From assembly GCA_016190625.1 (NCBI GenBank), contig JACPQF010000084.1, positions 1 to 36,239 on the forward strand: a stretch of 36,239 bases of DNA. Reading direction: 5' to 3'. The position numbers were made by a program, and so were the translations under genes. Source of the stretch: Chloroflexota bacterium. GTDB lineage: Bacteria > Chloroflexota > Dehalococcoidia > JACPQF01. This document shows, piece after piece, positions 1 through 8,623 of this stretch (positions are counted from its first letter, which is position 1; every line of letters starts with the position of its first letter). The notes beneath the pieces are model-generated. The model saw nothing but the letters and a program-made list of their open reading frames with translations. It ran no database searches and was not told the origin of the DNA.

Positions 1-30
1 AAAAGCGGTGGGGAATCGCATCCGCTTTTT
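1..30 (+). terminator. Possible rho-independent terminator at window edge
   Basis: An 8-bp perfect stem (AAAAGCGG at 1-8 with CCGCTTTT at 22-29) closes a 13-nt loop and ends in a T-run (26-30). It would terminate a plus-strand gene lying to the left of the window, which cannot be seen, so the call rests on structure alone. Confidence 0.35.
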
Positions 31-396
31 GGCACTATGTGGGGGGCAACAGCAGGTCTGGCAAACAATTCAGACCTCCTAGTGGGGACAGAATTCGCGG
101 GTCTCTGCATATTGCCAGTTTTCGGCTGCATTTCTAGACACTGATCGCCTCCAAGCGCCCTAGTTCGAGCCGTCACCGAATCACCCGCATCAACCTGTGA
201 TGGCGAACGACGTTTACAGAGGCTCGTAGTGCGATAGTCCTTGTCCACGCTTAGCCCCAACGTCCCTTTTTCTCCCTTTCTGCGGTGGATTCCCCAGCAG
301 ATCGGGCGGCATGAAACTTGCTCCGCTGAGTGGTGCCGCGTCTTCTCGCATGAGGACCGGCATTCCCCCAAGCTTTCGTGGTAAGGAGGTACATCT
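31..396. other. Intergenic region upstream of pspA
   Basis: I see no convincing gene here. Short reading frames in this stretch have no ribosome-binding site and no recognisable family. The only clear signal is the SD sequence AAGGAGG at about 382-388, 8 bases before the pspA ATG. No clear -35/-10 pair was recognised. Confidence 0.5.
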
Positions 397-1125
397 ATGG
401 GCCTGCTATCCCGAATGTCCACTATCATCAAAGCAAAGATGGCTGCCCTACTGGAAAGGGCCGAAGACCCGAGGAAGACGCTCGACTACTCGTACCAGAA
501 ACAGGTCGAGCTGCTCCAGAACGTCAAACGCGGTATCGTCGACGTGACCACTTCCCGGCGCCGCCTCGAGCTCCAGGCCGCCAAGCTCGAGGAGAGCAGC
601 GCCAATCTCGACGGCCAGGCCCGCCAGGCTCTGGCAGCGGGACGAGAGGACCTGGCTCGCATGGCCCTCGAACGCAAACAGGTCATCGCCTCACAGGTGC
701 AGGGGCTCGAGACCCAGATCGAGGAGCTGAAGAAGGAGCAGGAGAAGCTCCAGGCGGCCGAACAGCGTCTCTCCACCAAAGTCGAGGTATTCCGCACTCG
801 CAAGGAAACCATCAAGGCCCAGTACTCGGCGGCGGAGGCCCAGGTCCGCATCGGCGAGGCGGTCACCGGCATCTCCGAGGAGATGGCCGACGTCGGCCTG
901 GCGGTCGATAGGGCCGAGGAGAAGACGGAGAAGCTGAAGGCCAGGGCCGGCGCCATCGACGAGCTCCTCTCGACCGGCGTCCTCGAGGACTTGACCGGCA
1001 AATCAGACGTCGTCGAGCGCGAGCTGGCGAGGATCTCTGCCTCCCAGAACGTGGAGAAAGAGCTCGCCAGTCTCAAGGCCCAGATTGAGGGGCAAGAGCC
1101 TAAGCAGTTGGAGGGAGGAAGATGA
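397..1125 (+). CDS. pspA: PspA/IM30 family envelope-stress protein
   Basis: The 242-residue product is a classic PspA/IM30 (Vipp1-like) protein. It starts with an amphipathic MGLLSRMSTIIKAKMAALLE segment, the type that binds stressed membranes, followed by almost continuous charged coiled coil (roughly residues 25-215) rich in Glu, Lys, Arg and Gln. The family length is about 220-250 residues, so the gene is complete. Known family members oligomerise on the inner face of the cytoplasmic membrane and maintain its integrity. The ATG is preceded at good spacing by AAGGAGG. The stop overlaps the next start (ATGA, 1122-1125), so it is translationally coupled to the PspAA gene. The convergent pspAB-htpX pair supports a phage-shock-type module. 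Confidence 0.93.
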   Translation: MGLLSRMSTIIKAKMAALLERAEDPRKTLDYSYQKQVELLQNVKRGIVDVTTSRRRLELQAAKLEESSANLDGQARQALAAGREDLARMALERKQVIASQVQGLETQIEELKKEQEKLQAAEQRLSTKVEVFRTRKETIKAQYSAAEAQVRIGEAVTGISEEMADVGLAVDRAEEKTEKLKARAGAIDELLSTGVLEDLTGKSDVVERELARISASQNVEKELASLKAQIEGQEPKQLEGGR

Positions 1126-1400
1126 TCGTACGCATACTAACCGAAGGCCAATTCCAACTGCCGGGCGCTCAACTCGACAAGCTGAACGATCTCGACAACC
1201 AGGTCGTCGACGCGGTGGCGGCCTACGATGGGAAACAGTTTCATCACCTCTTCGACCAGATGCTGGAGCTGGTGCGGGACAAGGGTGAACCCCTGCCGCC
1301 TGAGCTGATCGCCGAGTCCCAGGTAATCCTGCCCGCTCCCGATACGACGCTGGACGAGGCGAGGTCGCTGTTTACCGGCGAGGGCCTCATTCCCGGCTGA
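1122..1400 (+). CDS. pspAA: PspA-associated protein PspAA
   Basis: This 92-residue protein (start MIVRILTEGQFQL, middle LDNQVVDAVAAYDGKQFH) matches the small PspAA domain found next to PspA in Actinobacteria, Chloroflexota and archaea. It overlaps pspA by the four bases ATGA, which points to coupled translation. No membrane segment or signal peptide is visible, so a cytoplasmic partner of PspA is likely. Its exact biochemical role is not established. Its 3' end overlaps the 3' end of the convergent pspAB gene by 14 bp (1387-1400), so there is no room for an ordinary terminator between them. Confidence 0.85.
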   Translation: MIVRILTEGQFQLPGAQLDKLNDLDNQVVDAVAAYDGKQFHHLFDQMLELVRDKGEPLPPELIAESQVILPAPDTTLDEARSLFTGEGLIPG

Positions 1401-1986
1401 GCGGCACGTCCCAGAGGAGATACCATCGCTCCAGCTCGGGTTCGACGGGTAGCTCGCGCTCCATTACCGCCCGCAGTCGGAGCTCGTAGGCGTTGTCTCG
1501 CCGCCGGGGTACCCTGCCCTCTGGCTGGGTCGATAGGGGAACGAAGGGATAAAACCGTCCCCGCTTGTAGTTGTAGAGCCAGCATACCAGTTGGCCCCCC
1601 TCGTCCCTGAACTCGAAGACGGCGGCGAGCAGATGCTCGCCGAAGCCGTGCTCATCGAGGGTGGTGGAGACGACGTGCATGGCGGCCACCAGGTCCTCGA
1701 AGTCCTGGTCCGCCAGCACCAGCCAATCGTAGCCGTAGCTGTCCCGCCGGTGCTCTGCCCTGGTGCCGGTTTCCTCGCCGCCCAGCTTCAGGAGCTCCGT
1801 TATCTCGTCCTTGGCCTCCCCATAATAGGAGGAGCCTATTGGCTTGATGCAGATGCTCGCTTTGCCGGTCGAGCGGAGGCCCAGGCGGGTTTGGAGCGTC
1901 ACAGAGGCGGTGGTGATGGCAAACAGATTCTCCAATTGCGACTTGACCGGCTTTTGGCGGCCTAGCAGCCCGTCTAGCCAGCTCAC
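1387..1986 (-). CDS. pspAB: PspA-associated protein PspAB
   Basis: The 199-residue protein starts MSWLDGLLGRQKPVKSQLEN and contains DEHGFGEHLLAAVFEF and KRGRFYPFVP, features I associate with the PspAB family that accompanies PspA and HtpX. It has no transmembrane segment. The start is GTG and overlaps the htpX stop (GTGA, 1983-1986), so the two are co-translated as an htpX-pspAB operon. Together with the facing pspA-pspAA pair it forms a four-gene envelope-stress module. The biochemical role is unknown; the assignment rests on sequence recognition plus context. Confidence 0.8.
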   Translation of the reverse strand: MSWLDGLLGRQKPVKSQLENLFAITTASVTLQTRLGLRSTGKASICIKPIGSSYYGEAKDEITELLKLGGEETGTRAEHRRDSYGYDWLVLADQDFEDLVAAMHVVSTTLDEHGFGEHLLAAVFEFRDEGGQLVCWLYNYKRGRFYPFVPLSTQPEGRVPRRRDNAYELRLRAVMERELPVEPELERWYLLWDVPLSRE

Positions 1987-2882
1987 GCCGCGTCCTCCAT
2001 CTCCTGCTCCATCAGTTTGAGACGCGCCAGCCTTTTCTCCAGCGAGGGATGGGTGGCGAATAGCTCCATGATCGAGCTGCCGCCAAGAGCAGGCACTATG
2101 AAGAAAGCGTTGGCGCCTTCCACTTCTCGCAAGTCCCGCTGGGGTATGCGCTGCATGGCGCCGCTTATCTTCAGCAGCGCCGCCGCAAGGTGAGAAGGCG
2201 CGCCGGTGATGATGGCCGAGCCTCTATCAGCCGCGTATTCCCTGTAGCGGGACAGAGCGCGTATGAGGAAGAAGCTTATCAGCCAGACTGCCAGCGACGC
2301 GAGATAGACGATGATTATCGATTGACCATCCCTGCCCCGCCGCCCCCGAGCGCCATAGCCGCCGAACATGGAGAAGCGCAAGACAAATTGGGCCACCGTA
2401 GCGAAGAAGCTGGCGATGGTGATGACCGCTACGTCCCGGTTTCGCACGTGGGTCAGCTCGTGTGCCAGCACCGCTTCCACCTCCAGCGGGTCGAGCCGCT
2501 GGAGCAGGCTGGTGGTAACGGCGATGACGGAGTTCTTGGGGTTGCGGCCGGTGGCAAAGGCGTTGGGAACGCTGGTCTCGACCACCGCGATGCGGGGCTT
2601 AGGCAGATCGGCCATGGTTGCCAGGCGCTCCACCAGAGCATGCAGCTCGGGCGCCTGACTGCGATCGACCTCGCGCGCTCCCACCGACCACAGCACCAGC
2701 TTGTCGGAGAGAAAATACTGAGCGCCGAGCATCAGGGCGGCGACAACTGCCAGGGTGAAGAAGTCGAGGCCGGCGGCCCACAGCACGGCCATGAAGAGCA
2801 AATAGACCGCGGCGAGGAGGAACATCACGAAGAACATTCGGAGCGCCAGACCCGTATCCCTACCATACCATCTGCGTCTCAT
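1983..2882 (-). CDS. htpX: HtpX-type M48 zinc metalloprotease
   Basis: This membrane-bound M48 peptidase degrades misfolded membrane proteins in known homologues. It has two N-terminal membrane segments (about residues 14-55), the zinc motif HELTH (about residue 140), further hydrophobic segments, and the downstream glutamate region RYREYAADRGSA. The C-terminus holds the expected substrate-side GGSSIMELFATHPSLEKR. I chose the ATG at 2882 (MRRRWYGRDTGLALR, 299 aa) because AAGGAG lies about 8 bases upstream. A longer in-frame start at 2957 would encode part of an intergenic hairpin repeat and is unlikely. The stop overlaps the pspAB start. The neighbouring PspA system fits a role in membrane quality control. 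Confidence 0.92.
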   Translation of the reverse strand: MRRRWYGRDTGLALRMFFVMFLLAAVYLLFMAVLWAAGLDFFTLAVVAALMLGAQYFLSDKLVLWSVGAREVDRSQAPELHALVERLATMADLPKPRIAVVETSVPNAFATGRNPKNSVIAVTTSLLQRLDPLEVEAVLAHELTHVRNRDVAVITIASFFATVAQFVLRFSMFGGYGARGRRGRDGQSIIIVYLASLAVWLISFFLIRALSRYREYAADRGSAIITGAPSHLAAALLKISGAMQRIPQRDLREVEGANAFFIVPALGGSSIMELFATHPSLEKRLARLKLMEQEMEDAA

Positions 2883-2920
2883 GTCGTCTCTCCTTACCTC
2901 AGCGCGGCAAGTCACGGGCC

Positions 2921-3000
2921 AGGGTAGAGGATATAGGGTAGAGGGTAGAGGCCCCACCAGCCCTCAACCCCGTACCCTATACCCTATACCCTCTACCCTA
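2921..3000. repeat. Long imperfect inverted repeat between htpX and the histidine kinase
   Basis: The arms 2921-2951 and 2970-3000 are near-perfect reverse complements (about 27 of 31 positions) built from GGGTAGAGG and GGGTATAGGG units, separated by about 18 nt. The right arm contains the TAG stop codon (2998-3000) of the histidine kinase gene; the left arm lies about 40 nt from the htpX start. On the minus transcript it would form a long stable hairpin. It may act as a terminator, an mRNA-end stabiliser or a mobile palindromic repeat. Confidence 0.8.
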
Positions 3001-5337
3001 GCGTGGCAGGGTAAAGGAGAAAGTGCTGCCCTTTCCCAGCTCGCTCTCCACGTTGATTTTTCCACCGTGCGCCTCGACTAGAACCCGGCAAATGAATAGG
3101 CCAAGGCCCAAACTCTCTTGTTTGGACGAGTCGCTCGCTCGGTAGTATCGGTCGAAGATGTGAGGCAAGACTTCAGGGGCCATCCCGACGCCCTGATCGA
3201 CCACCGATATCTTGGCTTCCGTGCCGATCTTGTCCGCCTTGATTAGCACTTCGGTGTCCGATGAAGAGTATTTCAGGGCATTGCTCACGAGATTCGTAAG
3301 GATGCGATCTAACCCGTCAGGGTCGGCCAGCACAGGCGAAAGATCTTTCGGGATGTCCACCCTAACCCGCCCGACTTCCAACACCCCTTTGTTTCGCTCC
3401 AACAAATCAGCCAGCAATGGTCCAAGTTCCAGCGGCTGTTTCTCCAGACGCAATTGTCCGGACTCAAAGCGCATGGAGTCCACAAGGTCTTGGATCATCG
3501 CGTTCATGCGTCGGGCGCTTCTGCCGATCGTGCCGGCGCCATGGCGTACGAGGCCAGCCTTATCCGAGTTCCTCTGGATCAACTGAGCCTGGCCCATGAC
3601 TATCCCCAGCGGATTGCGAAGATCGTGGGAGACCGCTCGAAGAAAATCCTCCCGCTCCTCCTGCAACTCGTGGACCGCCGTGATATCGATCATTGTGAGC
3701 ACCGAGCCCTGCGTTCTGCCGTCCATGATGATGGGAGCAGCGCTCACCGAAAGCCAGGTCACCTTCCCATCGGATCGTCGGTATTGGACTACCTGGCCAA
3801 GTACCGTCTCACCTTTCAACGCACGCATGGGCGGCCATTCTTCAGGCGAAATGGGTTGCCCTTCAGAGGTAGTGATCCCCACCTGTTCTGCCCTTTCGGC
3901 GATTGGCAGCTTGGGCTGCTCCGCAGTGTAACCTGTTATCGCGTAATAGGCGGGATTGGCTAGAACCACCTCACCGTCATTGCCGTAGACCGCAACGCCC
4001 TCGGCCATAGAGGTGAATATGGCGGAAATCTCCGCGGCGCGGCGCTTGGCCTCTTCGGCCTGCTCTTGCGCTCGGAGGCTGGTGGCTTGCAGCCGCGAGT
4101 TCAAGTCTCGTGTCTGTCCTAGCAGTTGCTCCTTCTCGACCAGGCGGGCATTCTCCAGTGAGATGGCCGCCTGCGAGGTCAGCAATTCCGTCATCTGCGT
4201 CTTCACGGAGGTGAACACCGACTCCGCCAGGCGGTTTTCGAGATAGAGAACCCCGATCACGTGGGATTGTTTGATAACAGGAAGGCAAAGAACGGAGGTC
4301 AGGTGCAGATCCTGTACCTCGGGATTGTCTTTGAACATGCCTTGCTCAGAAGCATTGCTGAGAATCACTCGTTCGCAAGTTCGGTAGACGTAGCGGACGA
4401 TGGCCTTACAGATTCCCTCCGCATCTTCGAGCCTTTGGTTCAGCGTCCGCGTCAGTTGTTTTTCCGCCACATGGCTTTCGGCGCGAACGAACAGGTTACC
4501 CTTGTCTTCGATCAGCAGATAGCCATGCTGAGCTCCTGAGCTTTCGATTACGACGTTCATGATCTTTCTCATCAGAGCGTCCTGCTCGATCTCGGCGGAG
4601 ATGGCCAGGGACGACTTCATCAGATAGTCCACGTCCAGGTCAGGCAGAATGTACGAGGGCTCGACTTCGGGCTGTGAGTAAACGTACTTCTCCTCCTCGA
4701 AGGATTCCGGATGTTTTTCGATCAGGCTTATCTCTTTCCGCTCGGCGTGACACTTCTTGTACAACCGCGCTGCTTCCTGAAAATACAGTTTGCTGGAGCC
4801 GTGGCCGGCCTGCGATAGCATCTCCCCCAAGCATTCGTTGAGATACGCTTCCAGAAAAGTGTAGTCCTGCTCCTGCGCCAAGTTGATCGCGTCCAGGTAA
4901 AGGCTTCGGGCATCCCGGAAATCGCCGGTGACGCGCTCCAGCTCGGCGTAGAGAAACGCGAGATATGGTTTCAGCAAGGGTCCCAAGCTGGCCCACGTCT
5001 CGATCTTGGCGATGATCGGCCCGATCCCGGCCATTAGCTCGTTTCGATTGTCGAAGCGCACGCCTCTTTCATAGAGCTTGAGGGCGTTCAAGACCAGGAA
5101 CACGTGCCACTGGCGCTTCAGGACGTTGTCGGTGAGGCCGGACAGGTATCGCCGTACGCCGATCAGGCACTCGTCGGCCTTTTCGTATTCGCCGAAGTAG
5201 TAGTGGGACAACGCCATATGCACGTAGTAGCTGCCCGCCGAGGCGACGTGATTGTCCCGTTCCCACTGCGCGAGCTTTTCCTCCATGGGCACCGGCCTAT
5301 AGTCTTTCCGCATCGGCTCAATCCATCCGGCCTGCAT
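2998..5337 (-). CDS. GAF-PAS sensor histidine kinase (C-terminal half of a decayed trifunctional kinase)
   Basis: The 779-residue open part holds an alpha-helical TPR-like region (residues 1 to about 225), a GAF domain (about 235-400, [20 protein letters not shown]), a coiled linker, a PAS domain (about 432-555), the HisKA H-box [11 protein letters not shown] (His near residue 570) and a HATPase domain with N-box [10 protein letters not shown]1 DQGVGM and G2 GLGLFICR. All kinase motifs are intact. The family normally runs to about 1800-2000 residues with an N-terminal Ser/Thr kinase and AAA ATPase. Here the frame continues upstream only after an in-frame TAA at 5410-5412, so this is the surviving part of a broken gene. 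No strong SD precedes the first Met, so expression as a separate protein is uncertain. Confidence 0.75.
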   Translation of the reverse strand: MQAGWIEPMRKDYRPVPMEEKLAQWERDNHVASAGSYYVHMALSHYYFGEYEKADECLIGVRRYLSGLTDNVLKRQWHVFLVLNALKLYERGVRFDNRNELMAGIGPIIAKIETWASLGPLLKPYLAFLYAELERVTGDFRDARSLYLDAINLAQEQDYTFLEAYLNECLGEMLSQAGHGSSKLYFQEAARLYKKCHAERKEISLIEKHPESFEEEKYVYSQPEVEPSYILPDLDVDYLMKSSLAISAEIEQDALMRKIMNVVIESSGAQHGYLLIEDKGNLFVRAESHVAEKQLTRTLNQRLEDAEGICKAIVRYVYRTCERVILSNASEQGMFKDNPEVQDLHLTSVLCLPVIKQSHVIGVLYLENRLAESVFTSVKTQMTELLTSQAAISLENARLVEKEQLLGQTRDLNSRLQATSLRAQEQAEEAKRRAAEISAIFTSMAEGVAVYGNDGEVVLANPAYYAITGYTAEQPKLPIAERAEQVGITTSEGQPISPEEWPPMRALKGETVLGQVVQYRRSDGKVTWLSVSAAPIIMDGRTQGSVLTMIDITAVHELQEEREDFLRAVSHDLRNPLGIVMGQAQLIQRNSDKAGLVRHGAGTIGRSARRMNAMIQDLVDSMRFESGQLRLEKQPLELGPLLADLLERNKGVLEVGRVRVDIPKDLSPVLADPDGLDRILTNLVSNALKYSSSDTEVLIKADKIGTEAKISVVDQGVGMAPEVLPHIFDRYYRASDSSKQESLGLGLFICRVLVEAHGGKINVESELGKGSTFSFTLPR

Positions 5338-5409
5338 CGCTTCGGCCAGGCCGACGGAGAAGGATAGATGGTAGCGATTGGAGAATTGAAGACACTCTTT
5401 GGCGTATTC

Positions 5410-5876
5410 TTATATTTTCGTCAGGTCCGCGCCTTGTACCTGCAGATTCCACATCAACGGCCCGTACGATAGGCCGGCGTTGTAGAGATCGCCGCAGTTC
5501 TTCCCGCATTGAATCGACTTCAGGCTATAATCTACGATCTGCCGTGGATGGCTCCGCGAATGCATGTTGCACCAGACGATGCCGTTCATCCCGCGCGTGG
5601 CGCCGAAAGTATTGGGGTACTTGGCGGACAAATCCCGGGCCAGGTCCTCGTATCTGAACGCTTCCTCGAACTCTTCCTGTTCTCCCAACTGGAGACCCAT
5701 GATGCTGAACGAGTAAATCACCGATTCATCCATGCCGCCCGACAGGCAGTGCTGGGTCGATTGGGCGGCCGAAAGATAGAGTTGTGGCACTAAGCCTGAC
5801 ATGTACAAGTCAGGTGCGGTCCTTCGGATAGCTTTTCGATGATCTTGTAGTTGGGAATCGTCACTTTCGTGACCAT
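5410..5876 (-). pseudogene. 5' remnant of trifunctional Ser/Thr kinase-AAA-TPR-histidine kinase gene
   Basis: The original start appears to be the ATG at 5876, preceded by GGAGGG 4-5 bases upstream. It encodes MVTKVTIPNYKIIEKLSEG, the hallmark N-terminus of the Ser/Thr kinase domain in this family. After about 19 codons the kinase homology stops and the reading jumps, in another frame, into the TPR-like region that normally lies over a thousand residues later (from about 5800: QLYLSAAQSTQHCLSGGMDE). This frame runs to GLSYGPLMWNLQVQGADLTK and meets the TAA at 5410-5412. Beyond the stop the same frame continues without change ([20 protein letters not shown]) into the 779-residue histidine kinase part. 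The gene therefore shows a large internal deletion, a frameshift and a nonsense codon. Confidence 0.8.
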
Positions 5877-6286
5877 CGCGCCCTCCAAGATAGCGCAAGG
5901 GATCCCTCAGAGCGCGCCACCCTGCAACGAAGAGTTCCACTACTCGACCAGGTGGACACAAGATTGGTTGTGCAAGAATCGAGCCAGAGGGATGCGTCTC
6001 TAAGATGGTTCATTTACGGGGTTACATTTCGCGAAACAAACCTGAATGCCGGGGCTGTCATGTTCAAGAGGCCGAGTGCCGGCGACGAGGACACGGAGTC
6101 AGCGAATACTCAACGAATAAGCGAATAGCTAGTCCACGCCCATTCGCTTATTCGCTGCCCATTCGATGACGCCGTAACCCGGTATTTTGTTCAACTTCAC
6201 AAGCTGGTGAAGTCAGTCGAGCTACCAGGCTTATCTGGCATACCGGCTGGAGCCTCGACGTCCCGGCTGGGATGGGGCGGTTACTG
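5877..6286. other. Intergenic region with palindromes
   Basis: No gene is supported in this stretch. It holds a 10-bp perfect palindrome TTTCGCGAAA (6027-6036) and the 13-bp inverted repeat at 6114-6154, described separately. It separates the response-regulator stop from the start of the decayed multidomain kinase gene, both on the minus strand. Confidence 0.5.
6114..6175. repeat. Hairpin and first copy of a dispersed repeat
   Basis: CGAATAAGCGAAT (6114-6126) and its exact reverse complement (6142-6154) form a 13-bp stem with a 15-nt loop downstream of the response-regulator gene, where it could act as a terminator. The segment 6142-6175 recurs in inverted orientation at 21364-21398 with a single one-base length difference, so it is part of a dispersed element. 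Confidence 0.75.
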
Positions 6287-6682
6287 TCATCGCTCGCGTC
6301 TGGAGGCGGCATGGCCGCGGACGCCGAGGGCACGCTCCATCTTGAGGAAAAGATCGGGAAAATGCACCGGCTTGGTGACGAAATCGTCGGCGCCCAGGCT
6401 CGCCACTTCCTCAGCCTCGTCGAAGGAGAAGGCCGAGAGGACGATGATTGGCACCTCCTGCTTGGCATTCTTGAACAGCCGGAGCAGCCTAAAGCCGGTG
6501 ATGGTGGGCATGGCAAGGTCCAAGGTAACCAGATCCGGCCTCTCCGCGTCGAACTTCTGGAGAGCCTCGTAGCCATCCATAGCGGTGCTGACCCGGTAGC
6601 CACTGGCCTCCATGTTGAGAGCCAGGATCTCGACCATTTCAGGATCGTCTTCTACAACTAGGATCTTCGGTTGGGTCATCAT
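6287..6682 (-). CDS. Receiver-only response regulator (CheY-like)
   Basis: The product (131 aa from MMTQPKILVVEDDPEMVEIL) is a single REC domain: acidic pocket VVEDD, phospho-acceptor Asp in VTLDLAMPT (about residue 54), Ser in IVLSA and the conserved Lys in VTKPVHFP. It ends shortly after the receiver fold and has no output domain. I chose the ATG at 6682 because GGAGGAAG lies 4-5 bases upstream. A GTG at 6715 overlapping the histidine kinase stop (GTGA) is an alternative that adds 11 residues. The gene directly follows a histidine kinase in the same operon, its likely phosphodonor. Signal output presumably goes through protein contacts or onward phosphotransfer. Confidence 0.88.
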   Translation of the reverse strand: MMTQPKILVVEDDPEMVEILALNMEASGYRVSTAMDGYEALQKFDAERPDLVTLDLAMPTITGFRLLRLFKNAKQEVPIIVLSAFSFDEAEEVASLGADDFVTKPVHFPDLFLKMERALGVRGHAASRRER

Positions 6683-6711
6683 GGTTCTTCCTCCATGGAA
6701 CTGGTCGTGTT

Positions 6712-8409
6712 TCACTGTTCCGCTGCCGGTAAGCTGAAATAAAAGGTGCTGCCTCGCCCGGGCTCGCTGTCCATCCAGATCCTGCCGCCATGCGCCTCGA
6801 CCAGGCCCTTGGACAGGTACAGGCCCACGCCGAGGCCGCGAGTGCGACGGGCCAAGCCATTGTCGGCTCGATAAAACTTCTCGAAGACGTGTCTAGCCTG
6901 TTCGGCAGTGATGCCAATGCCGCAGTCCGCCACCGACACCACCAAGGACCACCTGGTACCGGGGAGCTTTCCCGCAAACCGCTCGCTGTTGCGCCTGTGG
7001 CGCCGGGCCTCCACCTTTATCGTCGACGACTCGGGCGAGTATTTCGCGGCGTTGTCCACCAGGTTGTGGAGCACTTCCTCGATCCTAAACTGGTCGGCCA
7101 TGGCGTACAGCGGCGCATCAGGCAACGTGAGATCGACGTCATGCGACTGGCTAGCGCTGATCTGATGCTCGGCAATGACCTTGCTGACCGTGTCACGGAG
7201 GTCAATGCGCTGCAGGCTCAAATCCAGCCGACCGCCTTCCATGCGGGAGACGCTAAGCAGATCATCTATCAGCCTGATCAGACGATTGGAAGCGCGATCG
7301 ATGTTCTGCAAGAACCTCAGCTTCTGGTCTTCGGGAAACGAGGCATCGGGTCGAAGCAGAGTGGACGTGTACCCTTTAATGACGGCCAGCGGCGTGCGCA
7401 ACTCGTGGGAGATGGTCGAGACGAAATCCGATTTCATCCGCTCTGACCGCCTCTGCTCGGTAATGTCACGCAGAAAGCAGACCAGCAGCGCTGGCTGGTC
7501 GCACGGCTGGGGGACGATGTTGCAGTTGGCCACCACGTCGATGCTCCGACCGTCTCTGGCCACGATCGTCGTCTCGACGTTGGGCAAGGACACCGACTGG
7601 GCAATCGCCTGTTCGGCATCGCAAACCCCAAGGCGGCTGCCGCGGTCGAGAGGATCGACGCAGCCGAGAACTTCCTCGAGACTGCGGCCGACCGCCTCCT
7701 CCTTTAGCCACCCGGTCAGGCTCACGAAGCCGGGATTGAGGTCCACCACTCTCTTATCCTCGTCGAGGATCAATATGCCATCGGTGCTGTGCTTGAAGAT
7801 GGCTGCTAGCTTATCTTTTTCCCGATTGACGGTAGCATAAAGCCTGGCGTTCCGTAGAGCGGCGGCCATCTGGTCGGCGAGCAGGGAAAGGACGGTCACC
7901 ACGTGGCTGGTGAAATGGTGGGGCGTGGTGGAGTTCAGGTAGAGCACGCCTGCGACCTGGGAGCCGGTCATGAGGGGCATTCCCAGCACTGAGCGAATAC
8001 CTCTGGTCAATACCTCGGGATTCACCCTGCTGTCGGTGGTGGTATCGGGAATGACCACGGGCTTCCCCGAGCCGATGATCAGAGTGGTCAGTCCCTCGGC
8101 CCGCGGCGTTGTCTGCAGAAAAGCCTTCTCCGGCGGCACCGTTACGGCGTTTTCCAGTCCTTTGTCGGCACCAATCAGGAATACCGTGGCGATGTCGGTC
8201 TCGGTCAGCCGCAAGGTCCCGCGAGCGATCAACTCGAGGACTTGCCTCAGCTCGAGAGATGACCCCACAGCCGTGCTGACCTCGCGCAACAGGTCGAGCT
8301 CGCCGGGCAGGAGCTGCGTGCCCGAGGCCTGCCAGCCGGCAACCCCGCCGCCGGCCGCCACGGACGGACAGCCTTCGCTTACCGGAGAATCCACGTCTGG
8401 CCGCTGCAT
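6712..8409 (-). CDS. GAF-PAS sensor histidine kinase
   Basis: The 565-residue protein has an N-terminal GAF domain (about residues 40-200, ending SVLGMPLMTGSQVAGVLYLN), a PAS domain (about 205-335, IFKHSTDGILILDEDKRVVD), the HisKA H-box TISHELRTPLAVIKG (His near 334) and a HATPase domain with N-box NLVDNAAKYS, G1 DCGIGI and G2 GLGVGLYLSKGLVEAHGG. There is no membrane segment, so it is a soluble cytoplasmic sensor; the ligand cannot be deduced. The ATG at 8409 follows GGGAGTAGGAT. It is the first gene of a two-gene operon with the receiver-only regulator and is driven by a good promoter at 8507-8536. It is divergent from moxR. Confidence 0.92.
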   Translation of the reverse strand: MQRPDVDSPVSEGCPSVAAGGGVAGWQASGTQLLPGELDLLREVSTAVGSSLELRQVLELIARGTLRLTETDIATVFLIGADKGLENAVTVPPEKAFLQTTPRAEGLTTLIIGSGKPVVIPDTTTDSRVNPEVLTRGIRSVLGMPLMTGSQVAGVLYLNSTTPHHFTSHVVTVLSLLADQMAAALRNARLYATVNREKDKLAAIFKHSTDGILILDEDKRVVDLNPGFVSLTGWLKEEAVGRSLEEVLGCVDPLDRGSRLGVCDAEQAIAQSVSLPNVETTIVARDGRSIDVVANCNIVPQPCDQPALLVCFLRDITEQRRSERMKSDFVSTISHELRTPLAVIKGYTSTLLRPDASFPEDQKLRFLQNIDRASNRLIRLIDDLLSVSRMEGGRLDLSLQRIDLRDTVSKVIAEHQISASQSHDVDLTLPDAPLYAMADQFRIEEVLHNLVDNAAKYSPESSTIKVEARRHRRNSERFAGKLPGTRWSLVVSVADCGIGITAEQARHVFEKFYRADNGLARRTRGLGVGLYLSKGLVEAHGGRIWMDSEPGRGSTFYFSLPAAEQ

Positions 8410-8439
8410 ATCCTACTCCCAAAGCCTTCGAACAGTTTA

Positions 8440-8462
8440 GGGCTAGCCAAATGGTCTAGCCC
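8440..8462 (-). promoter_or_regulatory. Hairpin/operator-like element in histidine kinase leader
   Basis: GGGCTAG and CTAGCCC form a 7-bp stem around CCAAATGGT. The core resembles the GGCTAGCC...GGTCTA segment in the spacers of the two STK promoters at 14963-14979 and 19344-19360. It lies between the predicted transcription start (near 8500) and the ATG at 8409. A shared protein-binding site is possible but unproven. Confidence 0.4.
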
Positions 8463-8506
8463 TTTTCGTCGTTGGAGGATTTGCTTCAACTTTTCCTCTA
8501 TAATCA

Positions 8507-8536
8507 ATTGTAACGTGCCCTAAACTGCCTTGTCAA
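8507..8536 (-). promoter_or_regulatory. Sigma70-type promoter for the histidine kinase-regulator operon
   Basis: On the minus strand TTGACA (8536-8531) is followed after 18 nt by TACAAT (8512-8507). The -35 is a perfect consensus match and the -10 matches five of six. Transcription would start near 8500 and read into the histidine kinase gene. Confidence 0.65.
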
Positions 8537-8560
8537 GAAGTTCCTTTTTGCGACGCATGT

Positions 8561-8569
8561 TGCTATAAT
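8561..8569 (+). promoter_or_regulatory. Extended -10 promoter for the moxR operon
   Basis: TGCTATAAT is a perfect extended -10 (TGnTATAAT) located 55 nt before the moxR start. A weak -35 (TTCCTT, 8541-8546) lies 17 nt upstream. It is back-to-back with the minus-strand histidine kinase promoter, so both operons are served from one 60-bp region. Confidence 0.6.
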
Positions 8570-8623
8570 TGTATTGTCTTGGCAGGGGAAGATCCGTGAG
8601 CCAGCTTTTGAAAGGAGTGTGAA

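Noticed and set aside
486-1076. Minus-strand open frame opposite pspA
   Set aside because: Ser/Arg-rich shadow of the coiled-coil codons without any recognisable domain.
2883-2957. N-terminal extension of htpX to 2957
   Set aside because: The extra 25 codons translate part of the hairpin repeat; a proper SD precedes the ATG at 2882.
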